64,000 nt of DNA from Gymnothorax reevesii (Eukaryota; Chordata; Actinopteri; Anguilliformes; Muraenidae), in contig CM056583.1 of the NCBI GenBank assembly GCA_029721435.1, positions 56,418,120 through 56,482,119 on the forward strand. The letters run 5' to 3'. The notes beneath the pieces are model-generated. The model did no database searches. It was not told where the DNA came from and worked only from the letters and a program-made list of their open reading frames with translations. Of this stretch, positions 1 to 19,670 are shown piece after piece; the stretch's first letter is position 1; each line of letters opens with the position of its first letter. The position numbers and the translations under genes were made by a program.

Positions 1-523
1 TTCAGTGCTGACGGACATTGGCTTAACGTGAGTTCCTGGCTGCGTTGTTCACCATGTGTTGTTTACTTAGGAGTTCAGTCACGTCAGGTTTGATTTCTCA
101 AATTTGGTAGCAATTATAATACGTAAACTAAATTTAATCACCCTGCAGTGCACGAACAATGCTGATCCTCTATCTTGCTGTGCAAGAGGGTGACAGAAAC
201 GAGATGCGGTTGATTGCGTTTGCAGAGACCAGAAAATTTTAGCTTCTAATTTAAACTTTTCGTTTACCCTCTCCACTCTAAATTCATTAATGTATTCTCC
301 ATTGTATAGTGTAACCCTTTTTGCTGTCTTCTTGATGATATTTGAGCCTTCTATCTCCAAAAATCATCAATAGCATCCTGAAAAATATCTCCGACTGTGA
401 TACCAGCCATTAGCGCCTGTTCTAAAATGTTGATTGTATGTCTGAGTCAGTGGAGGGGGCAGGGCTTAGCTATAGGTCAATTCTGTGCAGATGGTAGTTG
501 GAGGTCAGCTGGGACACAAATGA

Positions 524-700
<177 letters not shown>

Positions 701-1000
701 CACAGCAAAGTGTGTGTGTGTGTGTGTGTTCGTTTACACTTACTCTCACACTCACTCATACTTGCCCTCATTCAGAAAGCTGCTTGTCTGACACTTGGGG
801 TGAGGGGTGGGGTTGGCAGTTAATGGCTGGGAGTGGGGAAAATGTGGAGGGGGTGGGGGGAACGGGTAGGTATGGTGGTATTTGAAGATCAGATGTCAAG
901 AATTTTGATTGGTCGTTTAATGTGAGTTCCTTGGACCCACTTTTGTTTTTCTGTACCGTTTTTTAATTCATTTAAATAAAAATCATATTTAAGTTTTATT
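701..1000 (+). other. enoph1: enoph1 3'UTR with (TG)n
   Basis: Probable 3'UTR after the enoph1 stop. A (TG)n run occupies 711-729 and G-rich sequence follows at 790-870. The end near 1000 is inferred from the AATAAA hexamer at 975-980. Confidence 0.6.
975..980 (+). promoter_or_regulatory. polyadenylation signal AATAAA
   Basis: A canonical hexamer 275 bases past the enoph1 stop codon, in AT-rich context and followed by a T-rich stretch at 1008-1016. It is the best candidate for the enoph1 poly(A) signal. Cleavage would fall about 15-25 bases downstream. Confidence 0.55.
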
Positions 1001-1337
1001 TGAATGTGTTTTTTTGTCTCCTGTGCAGCATGCAATATTCACAGATTACTTGGAAATATTGAGGAAGTATTTCATCCTGTCATTGCATTGTTATAAGCTA
1101 TACCAAGTAGGATTTGTCCGTTGCAGTTTGCAAACATAATATTCAAAGTTGGCCCCTCCTGTTTGGCTCAATCATACTGGAAGAGCACGACCCCGGACCG
1201 TAATCCCAGCTAGATGTTCATTATCATCCTATACAAACATTCGATGGGAAGTGCAAACCAAATTTTGCGAGTATACTTGCCGTCTCTCTGTTTTGTGATT
1301 GTGGACCAATTCTGTATATGCCCATGTTGCTATACTG

Positions 1338-1637
1338 CTGGGATGGGCAATGAGGGCTGTATCTGTCCCTGGTTTTCACACCAACCTCTGGCCTTTAATT
1401 AGTTAATTATCTAAATTAGCCAAACTACTAATGTAATCTGACATTTCTTTAAATTATCATGAATTACCACCAAAGGCTGTTCTTGTCTCCCTACATAGAA
1501 CATTTTTCTTTGATCAAACCGTTGCAAAAATCTATATTTGTGTATGCTGCCAATAAACTCAATTAGTCAGGGTAATTGATAGAAAGAAATAACCTGCATA
1601 CCCACTGGCCCTCCAGGACTGGAGTTGCCCATCCCTA
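1338..1637. mobile_element. hAT-type MITE, 300 bp, 8-bp TSD
   Basis: The ends are inverted: left CTGGGATGGGCAATGAGGGC and the right-end complement TAGGGATGGGCAACTCCAGT. The element is flanked by a perfect 8-bp direct repeat, CTATACTG (1330-1337 and 1638-1645). An 8-bp duplication with GGATGGGCAA ends fits a non-autonomous hAT element common in fish. No transposase is present. Confidence 0.75.
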
Positions 1638-1891
1638 CTATACTGGTTCTGCAATGTTAGAAAAACATCGCCAACAATTTTAGCTATTGTCAGTTAGCCT
1701 ATATAAGGTGCCTGTTCATTACAGAGACTTGGACTTGATCCTCATTCGACCCATGATCCACTTAGCCGTTGGCTTGCGATTGCTCTATCCGGCACATGTT
1801 AGACAGAAAAGAATTTTAAGATAAATTCAGCACTACATACCACATGGATTATTTTATCAACACGTTAAGTTATTGGCCTTGGTTGGTGTTT

Positions 1892-2229
1892 CATCCATCC
1901 ATCCATTATTTATACTTTTTCTTCTTCACTTGAGTTGTGGTTGACCTGGAGCCCAGCTGACTATGGGCAAAAGGCAGGGACCCACCCTGGACAGCAAGCC
2001 AACCCATCGCAGGGCGGACATACCATTCGCTCTCATACTCATACCTATGGGCAATTTAGAGTCTCCAAATAGTGTGATAGGCATGTCTTTGGACTGTGGG
2101 AGGTACCCAGAGGAGACTCACGCAAACACAGGGAGGGCATGCATTCTCCTCAAAGTAAGCCCCCGGGCCAGATGCATACCCACGACCTCCCTGCTGTGTA
2201 GTGATAGTGCTACCCACTGCACCCCTGAC
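1892..2229. repeat. fish interspersed repeat (ccatcc / gcagggc family), copy 1
   Basis: It starts with a ccatcc run and contains the phrases ggcaatttagagtctcc and gtctttggactgtgggagg, which recur in fish genomes. Other copies in this window are at 46566-46750 and 50022-50290. The left end of a Tc1 relic abuts it at 2230. I do not assign a class. Confidence 0.7.
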
Positions 2230-3717
2230 TGGCAATGCACAAACAATACAGAAATGTAAATCATAACATAATTATTGAGGGAAAAAAAACATACCATGTG
2301 AAAAATGCTTTCTTAATTTTTTGATTGAAGCAACTAATATCATAATCATTTAGTACAAAATAAATTTCAACAACATCAAGGTTTCATAATAATTGGCACC
2401 CTTCATTTGGTATGAAATGCAACCACCTCTGAAAAGGATAACCGCAGTAATTTTTAACAAGGTTAAGGTATACACTTGTCAACGCAGATCCTTTCAAGAT
2501 CCTTCATTTTTTGGGGTTGATGTTATCAACTGCCCTCTTCAACTCAGCCCACAGGCTTTCATCTGGATTGGGGTCTGGCGACTGAGATGGCCATTGCAGA
2601 ACATTTATTTTGTTGTCACAGAACCATTTCTGTGTGGATCTTGAGGAATACTTGGGGTCATTGTCTTGCTTGAATGCCATAAGTGGACTAAGTCCCAGCC
2701 TGCTGGCGGAGGCAAGGAGATTGTCAGCCAAAATATCCTGATACTTGGTGGAATTTATTATGCCATTAATCTCAACCAGTGCTCCTGGACCTCTTGAATT
2801 AAAACAGCCCCAAACATGACTAACTCACCATGATATTTCACCGTAAGTACGAGGCGCTTTTCCTTGTATACATCTTTTTCTACGCCAGACATGCGGATGC
2901 TGTATCTGACTGAAACATGCAATTTTTGTCTCATCTGGCCAGTGCACATGTTCCAGTCATAATTTAAATGATGTTTGGCAAACTCCAAGCGCTTGCTTCT
3001 GTCTTTAGGTCAGAAAAGGCTTTCTTCTGGCAACCCTGCCCAAGAGCCTGTGGATGTGGAAGTGACACCTGATGGTGCTTTTTGATAGCTGGTGACTCAG
3101 AGATGCCACCAAGGCCTGCAATTCCTTCAGTGAATCTTATAGATTCTGCTGCTTCTCTCACCATCCTCAGAACCCTGAAGGGCAAAATATGGTTGTGTTC
3201 TCTGCCCTTGAGACTTTCAACAGTTCCCCATCTTTGGAATTTTTAATAATTGTCCTGACAGTGCTCAGAGGCATATTCATTCATTGATGAATCTTCTTGT
3301 AGCCATTCCCAGATTTATGGTCTATGATCATCTGGCTCTTCTGTTTTGTTTTCTTCATAGTGTTGAATGACGAAGGGGTATTGCATGCGTGTCACCTAAT
3401 TTTTATACCCTAGTGGAATAGGAAGTGATGTAATGGTTTAATTCATTTCCTAAACACTTAGATAAGCAGAATTTGACATTTGGATTAAATTTGATAGATG
3501 TTAGTCACAATAATGTTTACTGGCGCCATGAATTGTGAAACTTTAATTTGGAAGAAATTGATATTTAAATCAGCAAATGATTCCAGCTGGTTCCACTGGA
3601 GCATTAATTTCGTACAATATTTCTCACATGTAGTTATTTAAAGTTTCTCTATGAATATATATTTTTTGAATTTTTAAAGACTTTTTTGTGCATTGCCAGT
3701 ACTTTTGAAACCCACTG
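2230..3717 (-). mobile_element. Tc1/mariner relic A
   Basis: Inverted ends share TGGCAATGCACAAA (2230-2243, and its complement at 3685-3698). The right end continues to CCCACTG with TA after it. The outer ~20 bases of the left end are missing, where the preceding repeat begins. A decayed transposase lies on the minus strand. Confidence 0.8.
2504..3357 (-). pseudogene. Tc1 transposase pseudogene (relic A)
   Basis: Reading the minus strand from about 3357 gives an MKKTKQKS start and a helix-turn-helix region (IIKNSKDGELLKVS). The C-terminal part holds DNDPKYSS and WPSQSPDPNPDESLW, the second and third parts of a DD34E catalytic domain, with Glu retained as DES rather than IED. An in-frame stop follows IHQ, and several frame changes separate the fragments. 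It cannot encode a functional protein. Confidence 0.8.
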
Positions 3718-5785
3718 TATATTTCCTTTTTCTGCTGAGTGAATGCTATTTTCGTAGCTTCGTCTTGGGCATCTTGGTCACCAAGCTTTTTTTCCGAGTC
3801 CAGCCCCTACACACTGTGCACTGTTACAGGCTGGGTGCTGCACAACCACTGCCCAAAGACTGACGCCCAGAAACGTCCAATACAAAGTAAGGTAAGAAAA
3901 TACAGGCAGAAGGCAGGGTCTCTGGAGATTCAATAGCTGCCACGCACATCTAGACCATAAGTGGTGATTCAGAGGGATCATTTTTGTATGAGTCTATACA
4001 TTGGACAATCCTATTCACCTTTAAAATAGTTTTGTTGGTTTTTGCAAATTCTTGGATGAGTTCTCAATGCAGACATGCGCCTATGTGGAAATTATAACTG
4101 CCCGCTTTATTCAATGGTATGGACAATTTCAGTCATGCACATTAGTTTCTGTCAGATTTTGAAAACCTGTTCATTTTAACCAACATGAGTAAAACACAGA
4201 CGTTTGTAAAATTGTTTTAATACCAATGAGAACATACAACATGCAAAACAAACTACTTCGTGATCACACTTTAAAAGAAATCAAGGAGTACTTAACATCA
4301 ATGTTTGATTGTGCAAACTTTTGTGTGGGCAGTGACAAAGGGAATTTTTAAAAAGAATTCCTAAAAAGCTGTACCTGTGCCCTCCTTGAAAGAACATAGC
4401 CATAATAAAAAACTGAAATGAAACAATTCAGAAAGATTATTTACAATTTTCCACATAAACTATTTGACACACAAATACATACAGCAGAAATTTCCTGCCT
4501 AATGGTATGAAAGTAGTTTCTGCCACTGATGTGCTCCTGGACATTTTATGCTTGCCAGTTTAGAATTACAATTACAGCTTCACTCAATCAAGTGCACTTG
4601 GTCAGAAACAAATAAGAAAAACATATTCTCAGCGGAAGTGCTTTTTCTGGCCAGCAGTTTAAAACATGTAGCAGATGGAATCAAAATGCCAACATACTAA
4701 TACTAATACTGAATATTGCTGCCAAAATATAGCAATAGTAATTACTTTTCATGAAGTGTTATTGGAATGTGTTAAGCTTTACACCACTGTTCTTTAAAGA
4801 CACACCCAAAAGTGTCCTACTCAGATGACAGAAAGATCAGTTTTTTTTTTAAATGTATACATGATGAGAAACTCATTATTGGAAAATTTAAATTTTATCA
4901 ATCTTACCCAGAAATGCCAATTCATGTGCCACAGAGAGCTGACAGCATTCAGTTTTGACTTGACCAGATGGTTTTACAAATGAGTTCCCTATTTTGTGGT
5001 TGAAGGTGTGTTGGTGAAATCAGAAAATTATGTTATTGATCAGAATGAGAACCTGCATGCTTGGCCCTCGACCTGCATTGTATGTGACAAGATACCACTA
5101 ATCTCAGTCATATATGACACAGTACTTCCTGGACAGAGTAACATTTGACATCACTCAGACAACAAGCTAACAACAAATAACACAGAGAAGCACCAGCTAC
5201 CGGTGAATTCCTTTCTTCAGAAGCTGCTTCTAAATTCTAAAGCCAAGATGGCTGCCACAGGTAACAAATACAAGAATCCAAAGTTATCTAACCATGAAAA
5301 TGTCATTACATAATGCACAATTCTCTTGTCAAATGTGTTTTGAATCTGTTGTATAGAGGCCATGATTGAGGTTTCAGAGAACAGGGAAGAAACTGGAGAC
5401 GAAGGAGACCGGCTCACCATGTTACATTAAAATGAAGTGATAAGCAAACCATGTTACTGAATAGGAAGTGATGGGCTCTTTTTATGGAATCTCCTTGGAA
5501 CAAACAGTCCATACTATAATGACAAGCAATATAATCAGTTATTGCAGATGCGTTGACAAATTTCCAATTCTAAATTGTCTATTTTTGTTAGCAGTGCAAA
5601 GTGAAGTCTCCCCAACTACACTCAAAAGGAGCTTTAAGTCAATATAATTTATTGTAAATATGCAGGATCTAAATATTTCAGCAATTTATATTCCGTTTCC
5701 ATAAAATCAAGTGCAATCAAAGATTGCAGGCCCTCCCCAATTGGCTAGTAGCAAGACACTGTTTCAGAGAGATGGAAATACACAG
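3718..5785. other. intergenic or tmem150c 3' flank, nothing recognised
   Basis: No coding exon, RNA gene or repeat family was recognised. The tmem150c 3'UTR could extend into it from the right, since several TTTATT hexamers (AATAAA on the minus strand) occur, but none can be singled out. Confidence 0.4.
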
Positions 5786-6165
5786 GGGCCAGGTCACGTG
5801 GTAAAGGAGGTCCAAAATTGGTGTATTTTGTATCATAGCTCCAAAACTAAGTAAGATAGAGTAAAGAGTAACAATTTTAATGGTTTTGTGTAGGTCTTCC
5901 TAATACTTCAAACAACAAAATAGCAAATTCTGTTCATTTGATTTATTTTGGGTGAAAACGGCAAAAAACTGGTCTGTAATGGACCAGTTTTTTTGCAGTT
6001 TTCATCCAAAATAAATCAAATGAATAAAATTAGCTGTTTTGTTGTTTGAAGTACTAGGGTAGACCTATACAAAGCCATTAAAATTGTAACTCTATTTGAA
6101 TTAGTTTTGGAGCTGTGATACAAAATACACCAATTTGGTGACTCCATTACCATATGACCTGGCCC
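5786..6165. repeat. 380-bp foldback (inverted repeat) element
   Basis: Almost the whole segment is palindromic around about 5976. The left end GGGCCAGGTCACGTGG pairs with the complement of CATATGACCTGGCCC, and the inner parts (tgtatttTGTATCATAGCTCC against GGAGCTGTGATACAAaa) also pair. The centre holds AACTGGTC...GACCAGTT. ACAG occurs just outside each end, a possible 4-bp target duplication. It has no coding capacity and is best read as a foldback MITE. Confidence 0.85.
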
Positions 6166-6447
6166 ACAGACGCAATGAGCCATAACTTTTGAAGTGAGGA
6201 GAAACCTGCATGCAACATAAAATCATTTTTGTTCTTAACTCCAAAACCAGCAGCCTTTGTGCTCTGAAATGTATTTTCTACTTTTTACAAGCCTGCATAA
6301 AGCTGACACACAGGAAGAACATACCATAAGTATTACATTCCTCAGACAGAGCTGCATTTGTGATGGCCTCGTTATGGCGCAGACTGGAAGCCAGGTGGCG
6401 TCTCACAGTATTCACTGGGAGAGTCATATAGGCAGGAGGAGGAGACC

Positions 6448-14072
<7,625 letters not shown>

Positions 14073-14478
14073 GTCTAATTCTGTTTCCCTGAAAAACAAA
14101 GTGTGCATTCATGCTGGGTCTCTACCCAGAATTCCTATGCTGCTTCTGCTATTGACACTACTTATTAAAGCCAGGATGTGAAAACAGCAGTGATGGCAAA
14201 ACTGCATATCCTAAACAAACTCAAATCACTATCCCTTGAAGATGCCCTCATCTGATTATTATCAACCTAACGGACAAACCTGCATCGAACAATGCTCTCC
14301 AACAGGATTGTAAACAAGAGAGTCACCTTATTCATGATACAACTTATTTGCATCTCCCCAAGGCGATTTTTACCCAGGAAATAGTGGATAAATACAAATA
14401 TGCCGTCCCACACAAAGCATCAGGGCTGATAAGCTGTCATAAAATGCAACTGGCATGAGCCTAATTCTTATAAGCATT

Positions 14479-14950
14479 TAGGTCCATAAATATTTGGACA
14501 TTGACTATATTATCATTATTATTTTAGTGGTTGACCATAAAATATTAGAGTTAAAATTAAATAAAAAATATGAGTCCAAAGCGAGGATATTTTGCTTCAG
14601 TTTGAGAGTTAATGCATCAGAAATTTGGTGGACGGCGAAGGAATGACAGCATTTTTTTTTTAAAGAGGTCAGCATTTTTGTAAGAACCAAAAGTATTTGG
14701 ACAATTGGATGCTCAGCTGATCCATGGCCAGGTTTTATTCCCAAATAATGTCATTTAGAAGTGAGCACATAAAAGGCCTACAGTTGATTTCAAGAGTAAC
14801 ATTTACATTTAGAATCTGATGCTGTTTACTCTCAATATGAAATCCAAAGAGCTATCAGTGCCAATACAGCAAGCTGCAAGGCTGAAAAATTAAAACAGAT
14901 CTGCAAGACAAAAAGCAAACCATTAGGTGTGGCCAACTAAAGGACGTTTC
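14479..14950 (+). mobile_element. Tc1/mariner fragment D (3' truncated)
   Basis: It starts AGGTCCATAAATATTTGGAC, a well-known fish Tc1 terminus, with an inner repeat AAAAGTATTTGGACAATTGG near 14690. The plus-strand transposase start MKSKELSVPIQQAARL is at 14837, followed by stops. The rest of the element is missing. Confidence 0.65.
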
Positions 14951-15451
14951 AAATGGTCTTATCTCATTTAAACAATTTAATTGATCATGAGACACATGCA
15001 TTGTTTCCAGTCCCTCAGTAAAGAGAAGCACGAGAAGTCCGGAGTCATAATCGCTTTCCATAGTGAGGTCCACCTTCACGCAAGTGAAAGTGAAACAATG
15101 CACAAGGATTTTAATTCCGCATTGAGAATCTCATTAATAAGTGTTCATTGAATAATTGCGGACTACAGTGAATAAGCCTAAAAAATGCGTGAGACCTACG
15201 CCAAATACGTGAGACTTGCTCAAGACAATATGACACCCACCACCAATTGGACGGGGGTGTGAATTAGCCTACATTCTGTCAAAATGACGGACGGCCTTCA
15301 AAATGTTCTGTCATTGTTGAAAAAAATCAGTCAATGACGGAAAGTATTTGGTTAAAGCGACCTCTATGTAACTCTTGAAACTGAACTTGAAACACTGACA
15401 ATATTATTCAGGATGGCAAAGACTAGAGTGTGTCTTCATGACATACTAGAA

Positions 15452-17315
15452 CAGCGGTTTTTAGACTCAGTCCTGGGGACCCACTGTGTATGCTAGTTTT
15501 CCTTCCAACCACACTTACAATCCGAGATTTAACAAGCAGTTATTTCTTTTTAATAAATTTCTTTTCAAGCCAGAGAAATTTTTCACCCTCTTAAACCCCT
15601 TCGACAAAAAAGGTTATGCATTCCATGATGTTCAGAAGTGCAACATTTATATTGTGCTTATTTTGTGACATTAAAGTAAGAAAACCAAGCCAAGGTACAA
15701 ATAAGTTTTTAATGATCAAGACTGGGGTGAATCAATAAGTGGCTAATTAGGCTTCAGAACTCAGGTGCACAAGTTCTTTCCACGTAATTTTCCTAAAACC
15801 AATCCAAAAAATTACACCAAAAGGGTTTGACTCATCATAACTTTCTTTGTCTTTGAAATCTTAATTAGGGGAGGCTTGGGCCACTTTTTACATTTTAGCA
15901 TATCAAGCTAATTCTATTCACGGCATATAACCATTAATTGCGCTCACGATACACACATCCAACCATACACTTCCTGTATCAGCTGTTTCTGAATGCAAGC
16001 ATATGTGTAGGAGGGGGAGACAAGTTTTGAAGAAATGTTTTTTTTTGCACAAACTCTCCCTCCCAGTGAGGAGAGTTGGCCCAGGGCCAGGGGAGACTTG
16101 GGCAACTGCTGAGGAGAGTTGGACCATTGGATGCACAACAACCATCCAGGCAGGGAAAATATGAACAGTTTAATTCCAAATTCTTGAAATAACAAAGAAC
16201 ATGAAATTAATCAATAGTCTAGTAGAAATCCACTAACAAAAGTCAACACTGAACAGAAACATTTTGCAACATATTGTGTGTTAGCTGTTTAAGAATTTCA
16301 CAGAAAATGTGAACGATTACATTCCAGATATTATATCAAGTGACCGTTTAAACATTAAACTTCACCAGATAAAATCAGCATTGCTACGAAACATATTCTA
16401 CATTTTCCAATTGTCACATTCTCATGTCAAAGCAAATTATGAACAACTTGATGAAAAACTTTTGCAACCAAAGGTTATGTAGGCCTATCAAAATAAATTC
16501 TGATACAACCCCTCCAGGAAAAGTTAACAGTTATCAGCAAAATATATGTCCCAGGTATAACTTTATATGGCCCAACTCCCCCACCCACAAGTGTCTCAAC
16601 TCTTCCAAAGTCCACCATATTTATTTCAGTGACAATTTTAGCAAAGAAACACATCACACAGATTCGGCCAATACCTTAATGGAGGAGGAATGTCACAGCT
16701 GTCTTGTAGAACAACTAAGGACAATATACTGTATAGTGTTGATGAGACATAAAAATGCTTACCGTGAATTCCAGTTTTTACTCTTGAGTCAAAAATGCAC
16801 TTCTCTGCAAAAACATGGACAGACAGCCAAAACTTCTACAGTCTCCTATGTCAATAAAGAGATAGTGCCTGGTACTTCCATTAGATGGCACTACCTGCCC
16901 AATACAGTTTCCAAGTTTCATGAAATTGAGGGTGGCCAAACTCTCCATGTGGCCAAACTCTCCCCAGCCTCCCCTACCTAATAAATGGTTAGTTTTAGTG
17001 ACCACATGTCCACAGTTTCACCGATTAAGAGTCAATTGATTCTGCAATTTCAAGAGTCAAGATTTTCCTCTCTTTTTACGCAATAAAGTAATTTATAATG
17101 AAGCACAGTTTTAATGTGCAGCCATCCAGCTCTTCAGCAATCACCCAAATAGCTATTTCTGACATAGTGGCTTAAAAATGTAAATAACCCACGTGAGTAT
17201 GGTCAGCAAAGTTAAGAAAATTTAGTAATTCATTAAAATTCAGGGATTGCGATTGTGGCTGGATCAAAAACCAGCAGATGCAGAGGGTCTCCAGGACCAG
17301 GCTTGGGAAGCCATG
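15452..17315. mobile_element. hAT-type element 1 (non-autonomous)
   Basis: The ends are inverted: left CAGCGGTTTTTAGACTCAGT...CCTGGGGACCC, right complement CATGGCTTCCCAAGCCTGGT...CCTGGAGACCC. Both continue with related bases to a CACAATCGCAAT / CACTTACAAT block. The flanking 8-mers TACTAGAA (15444-15451) and CTCTAGAT (17316-17323) share CTAGA, the usual core of a hAT target duplication. It contains a further inserted element at about 15867-16985. Confidence 0.6.
15867..16985. mobile_element. element nested inside hAT element 1
   Basis: The inner ends are inverted: left TAGGGGAGGCTTGGGCCAC, right complement TAGGGGAGGCTGGGGAGAG followed by TTTGGCCAC. Motifs of the type GGAGAGTTGGnCCA recur at 16070-16125 and, inverted, at 16930-16970. 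A 185-codon plus-strand frame at 16424-16981 shows no recognisable domain and covers the terminal repeat, so I do not call it a gene. Confidence 0.5.
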
Positions 17316-17323
17316 CTCTAGAT

Positions 17324-17979
17324 CAGTGTTTCTCAACCAGAGGTCCGTGGACCCCTTAGTGGTCCGTAATGTTATTGCAAGGGGTCTGTGAAATAAAATA
17401 TCTTTTAAAAAGATCCTATGACCTTTATAGACATAGCATTATCTCACTAAAATGTGACCAAGACCTTTATTTACCTTATTTACCAGCAGAAGGAAATGGG
17501 ACTTTTTTTCTCTAACACCAGCCTCTGTGTTTCTTATGTGGAAAGGTACTCTCAAACCATGCCATGAAACCTGCACACCTGCAGCGGCATCTAAGAAACC
17601 AGACACCAATCATCAGTAGGCAAGACTGTTGAGTTGTTCACACAAAAATTGTCCGAGTTCGCTGGAGCGAAATGCATGCCGCTGTTTTGTTACATAAATC
17701 CCATATACGCATGCTGTTTTATTACATATCTCCCAGAAGCCAATGCATAAATGTGCTGTTTTGTCACATATTTCTGGAAGTCACAGTTCAAAGCTCATAT
17801 TTGTGAGAGTGAATGAATCTGCAGCAATGCATTTTAAAATGCAGTTTCTGCTGTTTTTATAAATTTAGTTCCCCGATCCCCCAGGTCAGGGGTGGAAGTG
17901 GTGGTGGTGGGGGGTGGGGGGTCCTCAGGGTTGATTTAAAATATGCAGGGTTGAGGAACAAAAAGGTTGAGGACCACTG
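17324..17979. mobile_element. hAT-type element 2, 656 bp, perfect 8-bp TSD
   Basis: Left end CAGTGTTTCTCAACC, right-end complement CAGTGGTCCTCAACC, both typical hAT termini. The flanking duplication CTCTAGAT is perfect (17316-17323 and 17980-17987). No transposase frame. The left target copy is also the right flank of hAT element 1. Confidence 0.85.
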
Positions 17980-18232
17980 CTCTAGATTAATAGATAGCTC
18001 AATGGGTGCATGATAACTGACTCACAGTGGACCTACCCACTTGTCAGCACAATGTACCCGGTGTTGTGCCAGGATAGGGAAAGTTTTGGCATTGTGTTGA
18101 ATACTGTACACTAACAAATTTAAACTAGGCTTATGCTGTCGGAGGTGACAGCTTGGGGTATATCCCCGAACACCCCAAATCCTCCAATTCCCCAATCCTT
18201 CAATAGACCTTGAATAGACTTTCATTTGAACT

Positions 18233-18580
18233 TAATTTCAGGTCAATCGGACAAATGGTTCTGAAGATATAGCCAAAAAGGTAATTTTCCATCACAAAGC
18301 GCGACCTGGTGGCAAAATATTGAACCATACAGGTATGATGTCATCATGTGACACGTTGTGAGGTCATGACCTTGCAGTGGCACATAGTTTCATGTCAATT
18401 GGACAAATGGTTCCAAAGATATGGCAAAAATGGTGAATTTTATGTGACAAAGCTCCACCTTGTGTCAAAATTTTGAACCGAACGGGTATATTGTGGGACA
18501 CATCCTCAGGTCATGACCTTTAATTTGCACTTGATTTGAGGTCAATAGGACAAATATTTCCAGAGATATGATTTAAACAG
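18233..18580. repeat. tandem repeat, ~150-bp unit, about 2.5 copies
   Basis: Three diverged starts read TTCAGGTCAATCGGACAAAT (about 18237), TTCATGTCAATTGGACAAAT (about 18390) and TTGAGGTCAATAGGACAAAT (about 18536). Each is followed by AGATAT and then an ACAAAGC(G/T)C(G/C)ACCT block or its remnant. Confidence 0.7.
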
Positions 18581-18931
18581 TGATTTTTTTCTGTTTTTGG
18601 CCCCTTGTGGCCAATCTAGAAATTGTAAATTCTCCAAAATCGAATCAGTTCTTCCTCTTTATAATACTTACTTGTACGCAAAACATGAAATTTCTAATTG
18701 AAATATTACTGAAGTTATCATGTTAACACGTAGGGCAGCGCGGTGGCTGGACCAAAAACATAATTTCCCCGAAACGCCAAACGGTCTTCGGGGATATAAT
18801 AAATAGTTGGCTGAAATCAATTTATTAAAGAAGATAATGAACAAAACCAACAACAGTTAAAAAAAAAAAAAACAGCCATGTGCTTAATGACATTTTATGG
18901 TATTCTATTAAACCCATATAAAGCGAAGGGG

Positions 18932-19670
18932 CACTGTGTGGGGATGGTTTTTGCTGCGTAACTTCCACGCATGACAGTGCAGCAGCATACCTAGTATGCT
19001 AGATATTTTTGCGTCATGCAAGAAAGTTATTCACCGTTTGGGGGCTACTTGTTACAATGTTACACGTGCTCGACCAATCACAACGTGCAGACCCGTCATA
19101 TGATGTACAGACAAGTCACATGATACAGAAAATTCAGGATCATGAATTAGGAGTATAAGGAGTATAAAAAGAAGACACAACAAATGGCTCGAGTGGAGGG
19201 TTCAAGCAGATGGCACTAGTAAAAAAACAAGCCATGAAATATATTCCTCCCCAAAGTTGATTGCGGACGAGTCAGTGAAATGAACTAATCACCCCCGTGC
19301 TGCTAGATAGCGCGCCATCTACGGAATATTTCTGCAAGAGCAGACAAGATTTTACGGCGCATGCGTGATACCCCATAGTTTCATTGGAGCCATTTATTGT
19401 GTCATCTCCGTCTTTTTATACTCCTTGTCCTCAGCCATGATGTCTGTAACAGTATCAGAGGGTACCACCATTTTTCTGTATCATGTGACTTGTCTGCACA
19501 TCATATGATGGGTCTGCACGTTGTGACTGGACGAGCATGTGTAACATTGTAACAGGTAGCCCCCACACGGTCAGTAACTTCCTCGCATGACGCGAAAATA
19601 TCTAGCATGCTAGATGCGCTGCTGCAATGTCACACGAGGAAGACGCAGCAAAAACCATCCCCACACGGTG
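18932..19670. mobile_element. 739-bp foldback MITE
   Basis: The left end CACTGTGTGGGGATGG pairs with the complement of CCATCCCCACACGGTG. Pairing continues for over 200 bases per arm, for example TCACATGATACAGAAAA near 19125 against TTTTCTGTATCATGTGA near 19474, and GGAGTATAAAAAGA against TCTTTTTATACTCC. The unpaired centre is about 230 bp. No coding capacity. Confidence 0.8.

Noticed and set aside
79..360. 93-codon minus-strand frame near the left edge
   Set aside because: It reads KKTAKRVTLYNGEYINEF and looks somewhat protein-like, but it lies in the enoph1 intron on the opposite strand and matches nothing I know. Too weak to annotate.
2504..3185. several separate small proteins on both strands
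   Set aside because: All are fragments or shadows of one decayed Tc1 transposase.
3739..3981. possible exon between Tc1 relic A and the tmem150c 3' end
   Set aside because: A gtaag motif follows short open frames on both strands, but no acceptor in phase and no protein similarity.
16424..16981. 185-codon plus-strand frame
   Set aside because: It spans an element's interior and runs through its terminal inverted repeat. No recognisable domain. Kept only as part of the element.
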